Assembly (NCBI GenBank): GCA_003342815.1
Contig: PTEX01000234.1
Location: 1,128,809-1,192,808 of the forward strand
Direction of reading: 5' to 3'
DNA: 64,000 bases
From: Eudromia elegans
Taxonomy: Eukaryota; Chordata; Aves; Tinamiformes; Tinamidae
Shown: positions 61,300 to 64,000 of the stretch, piece after piece
Layout: each line of letters starts with the position of its first letter
Numbering within the stretch: the first letter of the stretch is position 1
Translations under genes and position numbers: made by a program
Notes under the pieces: generated by a model
The model's database searches: none
The model's input: only the letters and a program-made list of their open reading frames with translations
Told to the model about the DNA's origin: nothing

Positions 61300-63880
61300 T
61301 ACCAAAGAAGTAACTGATAGAGATGAATAACAGTGTGCTTTGCTTTTACATGGGTATGCAGCAGTCACTTACAAGGCCACTTACAGGCCAGTCTTTATTA
61401 AATGCCACATCTGGAATGCCCTGTTTCCTCCAGGTGCTTGGAATTGCACTGTCTTGTAGACACCTATGTAAGCATCTTAGTCAAAGAAGCTTTATTTGCA
61501 GATCAAGCCTGACTTCAGGGGCTTACTGAGTCTTTGTCAATTGCCAACATTTGAAGTTTTGCTACCTAAAAAGTAAAAGCGCATCATCATAAAGGAACAT
61601 GTAGCTGCTCTGGTGTCGTCTGGTTTTACATAGTAGTTTGGGGGAAGGGGAGATGTCAATATGGTGATCCCTTGGCTTTTATGTCTCTTAAAAAAAGTTC
61701 TATAGCCATGTGAATTGCTTGATACTGGATGCCATAGTGTGACTAGAGGATTTAACTCTTTCTGTGTGGTATTGTGGCATATTTTAAAGGTGCACTTCTC
61801 AAGTAACAGACAATTTTTTGTGAAGTTTTGGGATATTATTCCTCTGAGTCACTGACCAAAAGTTCTCCCTGTATTTAAATGGCCTGTAAAGTAAGTCTGA
61901 CATCAAAGGTTGCAATTACAACTCTGGTGAATGAAGGAGAAAGAGAATTAGCTTTAATGTTTTAGAATATATTTTATGGTTATGCACTAAGCTTTGCCAG
62001 TGTTAAATGGAGGATTAAATTCGGTACTAGAGCTCAAAAATAAGAAATTTTATCATATTATTCTTTCCATCTAAACAGTCAAGCAAATCCAGTGTTATTT
62101 GATTTCTGAACTATTTTAAGCTTTATACAATTTTTGATGCATTAGGACATTAGTTAGTTAGAAGGATGGTGCTATCATTCACCTTCTATATCTTATGTAA
62201 ATGGTGACATTTTTATGGTGACTGCAGTAGCAATAATATTGCTATTCTGAACTTACATTGAAACTCCTATTTCCAAACTCTGTTTAAATATGTGTGAGAA
62301 TTATTAACTCAAATGAAAAAGAGAAAACTTTGGAGACAAATCAGTTAAACTGGCAAAATCAGTCTTATTCAGTTGACAGAATTAGAAAAAATCCAGGACT
62401 TGGCTCTTAGGTCTGACTGTGAAATCAGTAATGCAAACCACTATTTGCAATGCAGTAAGACAGTATTGTCCTGAGAGATGTAAATATTATCTACTACACT
62501 GTGTAATTATCGTTTAGTATTTTTTTAACTAAAACTACCTTCAATATCACACTATAATATTGCCAACATCATTATTTCCGAAATCAGAAAGTATCATATG
62601 TGATCATTACTAGGGCAAAGAAATAAACAGTCGTCTTGTTATTACTGCATATCCAGTATTATTCCAAAAATCCATGTTGGTGACTTTGGAAAAATGAGTT
62701 GCACTCTGTATGTATGGGCATAATAAGTCTTAGGGATGCCGTCCCAGCAGCACAAGACTATGGTTTGTTTCTGAACTCAGTAATACTGAATTAGAAATTC
62801 TGCATATGCACCAATTCTTACTCAATTTTGATTATATTGGGACATTACTTATGAATGCAAGTACTCAAAAACACAGCTTGCAGCTTTCCGTGTCCCCAGA
62901 GCAGTTTGGTGGCTACTGCCTATTTCCCAGTTACTCAGCAGTCCCAGAACATCATGTAGCTGACACTGCTTCTCTCCTAGAATATCCCTCCTGCTCAGCT
63001 GATATATGTGATACCTCAGGTGTAAATACTAAGCTGCTTACATTGCACATCTGATTTATCTCTACCTCTTCTGCATGTAGGATAGCTTGTCCTGGTGTTA
63101 AAGACTTCTTTCCTTATGCATGTCTGTGCATGATGTGGCTATCATGCACAAAGGATAAGGTACCCGTGTCCACTTAGGAGCAAGGGTCACTGTTTCTTTC
63201 TAAAAGGACAGAGTGAAGAATGAACTATTGATTTCATTTTTTTTTCTGTTATACATTCACATATCTGCATCCTGCATGTGTATTGTAGAATGTTGTTAAA
63301 ATGTGACAGGACACAGGGATAAAAACACTCTTAATGTATTTGGTCAAATGTTTTACAGCAAAGAAAGTATTTGGCAACATTAACTTTTCTTGCTTGTGCG
63401 CACACTGCCAAGCTAACTGCTTTGCTCAATCTCCAGCAAAGAGTTGTGTCGACATAAATCTGTGCTTAGGAAAAGCTTTGAAAGGGTTTGCTGTGATTAT
63501 TCCTTCTCATAGACAGAACTTGAACTCCATGATCAGTCTAAATCTGATTCTTTCCCTGACTGCATAAATTACTGTTGTTTCTGACAGAAACATGTTCTGT
63601 TTCATATTATGTTTTCATTTAACCTGTTTAAATGGTTAGAATTCAAATTTCATGGAAAGGATAGTTTTGGAAGGGCTTCTAGGGATAAAGGCACTTTAGC
63701 GAGTGATCATCAATTCAGACAAGATTTGTGAAAAGCAGTACTTGTGAGGATTTTCATATTAATACCCAATTTTATATTCCCCAGTTTTATAATTCAACTT
63801 TTGTATTTACATGTAGGGCATCATATTCAACAGTAACTATCTGTTTTTTAACTTAGTCTTTGAATATCAGACACAAGACA
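61300..63880. other. Non-coding sequence, nothing recognised
   Basis: No gene is recognised. A phrase near 63650-63680 (TTTTGGAAGGGCTTCTAGGG) faintly recalls the CR1 3' end but lacks the flanking tail repeats, so I do not call it. Confidence 0.45.
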
Positions 63881-63889
63881 CTTGATAGT

Positions 63890-64000
63890 GGGTGTTGCCG
63901 TCTTGCATCGGCAAGCCTCGTTCGGTTGCTGGACTGCACTGAGGTTACCCCCGCCTCAGGGCCATTGCGCACAGACACCAATATGAGGATGCAGCAAATG
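63890..64000. mobile_element. Possible edge of an LTR-type element (fossil)
   Basis: Composition changes sharply near 63890 from AT-rich to GC/CpG-rich sequence (TGTTGCCGTCTTGCATCGGC and onward), ending in words like CACCAATATGAGGATGCAGC that recall the terminal repeats of avian endogenous retroviruses. The element, if real, continues past the window, so its family, length and orientation cannot be set. The persistence of CpGs suggests a fairly young insertion. A unique GC-rich host sequence is the alternative. Confidence 0.35.

Noticed and set aside
63640-63690. CR1-like phrase TTTTGGAAGGGCTTCTAGGG
   Set aside because: Only about 15 bases recall the CR1 3' end, and the tail repeats and following consensus words are absent.
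1-64000. tRNA, rRNA, CRISPR or bacterial-type operon features
   Set aside because: I looked for tRNA B-box words (GGTTCRANYCC), regularly spaced repeats and dense long coding frames, and found none.

Overview
The window looks like a piece of a bird genome (amniote for certain, bird by inference). It is AT-rich and CpG-poor, with short CpG-dense patches. The only recognisable interspersed repeats are two CR1 LINE fragments (about 12391-12510 and 18540-18655, both minus strand) and a possible LTR edge at the right end. Such a low repeat load with CR1 as the only LINE fits a bird better than a mammal; a crocodile or turtle is not excluded. There is nothing prokaryotic here: no operons, CRISPR arrays, tRNA or rRNA genes.

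No protein gene can be called with confidence. The longest uninterrupted frames (about 100-123 codons) sit mostly in GC-richer patches and look like chance. The window therefore reads as intergenic or intronic sequence. I did find short segments with good splice signals and one open frame. The most notable is a minus-strand series between 26.6 and 14.7 kb (26517-26580, 25764-25840, 24886-24933, 21452-21501, 19382-19444, 18345-18400, 16627-16694, 14703-15010). Phases agree at every junction except between 24886 and 21501, where a linking exon was not found. Chance pseudo-exons are common in vertebrate introns, so this is reported at low confidence and without a gene name.

Several stretches have the texture of conserved non-coding regulatory elements: repeat-free, balanced AT-rich sequence with homeodomain, POU/octamer and GATA-like words. 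They lie at about 9820-10200, 20540-20960, 35990-36500, 40920-41200, 49990-50420, 54680-55090 and 59590-60080, with smaller ones near 60530 and 61110. Some carry exact palindromes, the best a 12-bp-arm inverted repeat at 40956-40983. Conservation itself cannot be seen from one sequence.

Layout: 1-9.4 kb is AT-rich with little structure apart from a hairpin at 7.1 kb; 9.4-10.7 kb is a GC patch plus enhancer-like block; 12.4 kb is CR1; 14-27 kb holds the minus-strand candidate exons, old CR1, an enhancer-like block at 20.7 kb and two GC patches at 22 kb; 27-40 kb is mostly featureless; 40.5-41.4 kb is a CpG patch plus enhancer-like block; 41-50 kb is sparse; 50-55 kb has two enhancer-like blocks and a CpG patch; 58 kb has low-complexity DNA; 59-61.3 kb has a CpG micro-patch and regulatory-looking sequence; the last 110 bp change abruptly in composition.
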